DNA of 24,167 nt from Bacteroidales bacterium (lineage in GTDB: Bacteria > Bacteroidota > Bacteroidia > Bacteroidales > UBA932), in contig JAAZCF010000057.1 of the NCBI GenBank assembly GCA_012513425.1, forward strand, positions 1 through 24,167. The letters run 5' to 3'. Position numbers and translations under genes: made by a program. Below are positions 23,526-24,167 of the stretch, in pieces. Below the pieces are notes generated by a model. That model did no database searches and was not told the DNA's origin. It saw nothing but the letters and a program-made list of their open reading frames with translations. The first letter of the stretch is position 1. Each line of letters opens with the position of its first letter.

Positions 23526-23929
23526 TATTTGCCTTTGTCATTTTTGGCTTCGATGCTCAATGTGGCATGTGGTACAATTCTGAGTCTTTCCTTTGGTATC
23601 AGTTTACCAGTTTCGCGGCAAATGCCGTAAGTTTTATTCTCAATTCGAGCTAATGCTGCTTCCAAACTGCTGATAAATTTAAATTGGCGTGCGGCCAACC
23701 TACCGACTTCCTCTTTTGAGAGAGAAGCCGCGCCTTCTTCCATTTTGAATGTAGGAGAAGTATCTTCGGTATCATTGCTTGAACTTAGATTGACAGTCCC
23801 TTGCAAAACGGCAAATTCTTGTTTAGCTGTCTCTAGTTTCTCAAGAATTAATGCTTTAAATTCTTGAAGCTCTTCATCGCTGTATCTTACTTTCTCGACC
23901 GGAGCTGCTGTATTTTCTGTTTCTGCCAT
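23525..23929 (-). CDS. DksA/TraR-family protein with degenerate zinc finger
   Basis: The 134-residue protein has a long N-terminal coiled-coil region (EELQEFKALILEKLETAKQE) and ends with the DksA/TraR C-terminal motif YGICRETGKLIPKERL, then IVPHATLSIEAKN. Only the first of the four zinc-binding cysteines is kept; the others are replaced. This is usual for the Bacteroidetes members found between ileS and lspA. A role in modulating RNA polymerase through the secondary channel is inferred from the fold. It starts 59 bases after the ileS stop, with a -7-like box between. Confidence 0.87.
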   Translation of the reverse strand: MAETENTAAPVEKVRYSDEELQEFKALILEKLETAKQEFAVLQGTVNLSSSNDTEDTSPTFKMEEGAASLSKEEVGRLAARQFKFISSLEAALARIENKTYGICRETGKLIPKERLRIVPHATLSIEAKNDKGK

Positions 23930-23954
23930 ATCTTTAAGTGTTTTAAAGTTCTTA

Positions 23955-23962
23955 CAAAAATA
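23955..23962 (-). promoter_or_regulatory. Probable -7 box for the DksA-like/lspA genes
   Basis: The minus strand reads TATTTTTG (TAnnTTTG) in the 59-base gap after ileS. The expected start lies about 18 bases before the ATG at 23929. The -33 position is only a weak match. Confidence 0.45.
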
Positions 23963-23988
23963 ATAAAAAAGTGGGATAAATCCTATTA

Positions 23989-24167
23989 CTACGCTTTGAT
24001 TACTTTTATTTCAAGAGTGCCTTCTTCCCACTCAACTTTGTTTCCGCCAAAGTCCTTTCCAAGACCAATGGATAGAGCCAAAGTTTGCTCGCAAACATAG
24101 GCTTCAAATTCTCCGAGATATTCGCATATTTCAGGAGTATCTTCCACGGTGATGATTACTCTATCTG
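23989..24167 (-). CDS. ileS: 3' end of isoleucyl-tRNA synthetase
   Basis: A frame enters from the right edge and ends with TAG at 23989-23991. Its 58 visible residues begin DRVIITVEDTPEICEYLGEF and end in LEIKVIKA. They resemble the last alpha-beta unit of Bacteroidetes IleS, in which a DRI-xLT-V strand is followed by a helix and a closing hydrophilic strand. The neighbouring DksA-like and lspA genes are the usual partners downstream of ileS in this phylum, which strengthens the call. The catalytic parts are outside the window. Confidence 0.7.
   Translation of the reverse strand, partial: DRVIITVEDTPEICEYLGEFEAYVCEQTLALSIGLGKDFGGNKVEWEEGTLEIKVIKA

Overview
The window looks like a chromosomal segment of a member of the Bacteroidales (Bacteroidota), possibly a gut commensal. 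Several things point this way. Intergenic regions carry TAnnTTTG boxes of the Bacteroidetes -7 type, in one case with a TTTG -33 box 20 bases upstream. Shine-Dalgarno sequences are essentially absent. The gene pairings ileS/DksA-like/lspA, GH133 debranching enzyme/GT4/GH57, and DUF4369-thioredoxin lipoprotein are typical of that phylum, as is a two-domain GH43 lipoprotein with CBM6. The code is standard: TGA ends several intact genes here, including the debranching enzyme, the GH57 gene and the HIT gene.

Left end (1-4000): a decayed accessory region. It holds the tail of an unknown gene and an M23-S41 two-domain protease gene cut by an in-frame TGA. A C39 peptidase domain follows, truncated where it runs into the tail of a DUF3990 (ADP-ribosyltransferase-like) gene. 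Then come an apparently intact DUF3791 gene, a PPOX-fold flavoprotein with a lipoprotein signal and its own clear promoter, and an acyltransferase-3 gene reduced to its two ends. The M23-S41 and C39 reading frames still overlap as ATGA, and so do the DUF3990 and DUF3791 frames. This region therefore looks like the fused remains of two former operons, a peptide-processing/export operon and a toxin-antitoxin-like pair.

Middle (4009-14982): GH43-GH43-CBM6 lipoprotein (+), convergent with the xseA-xseB-glgB operon (-). A divergent promoter region at 9848-9911 then separates xseA from the engB-prs-nadE-small membrane protein operon (+). That operon ends at a bidirectional terminator facing the greA-HIT-thioredoxin-like operon (-).

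Right (14689-24167): one long co-directional minus-strand run. In transcription order it is ileS (3' end only), DksA/TraR-like gene, lspA, GH133 debranching enzyme, GT4 glycosyltransferase, GH57 amylase-type enzyme, alpha-glucan phosphorylase, ribF and a small membrane protein. The four glucan genes, with glgB elsewhere in the window, form most of an intracellular glycogen/alpha-glucan cycle: synthesis or elongation, branching, debranching, phosphorolysis. They are tightly packed, two of the junctions are ATGA overlaps, and the phosphorylase overlaps ribF by 10 bases.

The points most worth a second look are the broken left-hand protease/exporter locus, the C39-DUF3990 fusion scar next to an orphan DUF3791 gene, a terminator-like hairpin filling the greA leader, a 12-bp perfect inverted repeat inside the end of glgB that could terminate the convergent GH43 transcript, and the lipoprotein signal on a PPOX protein.
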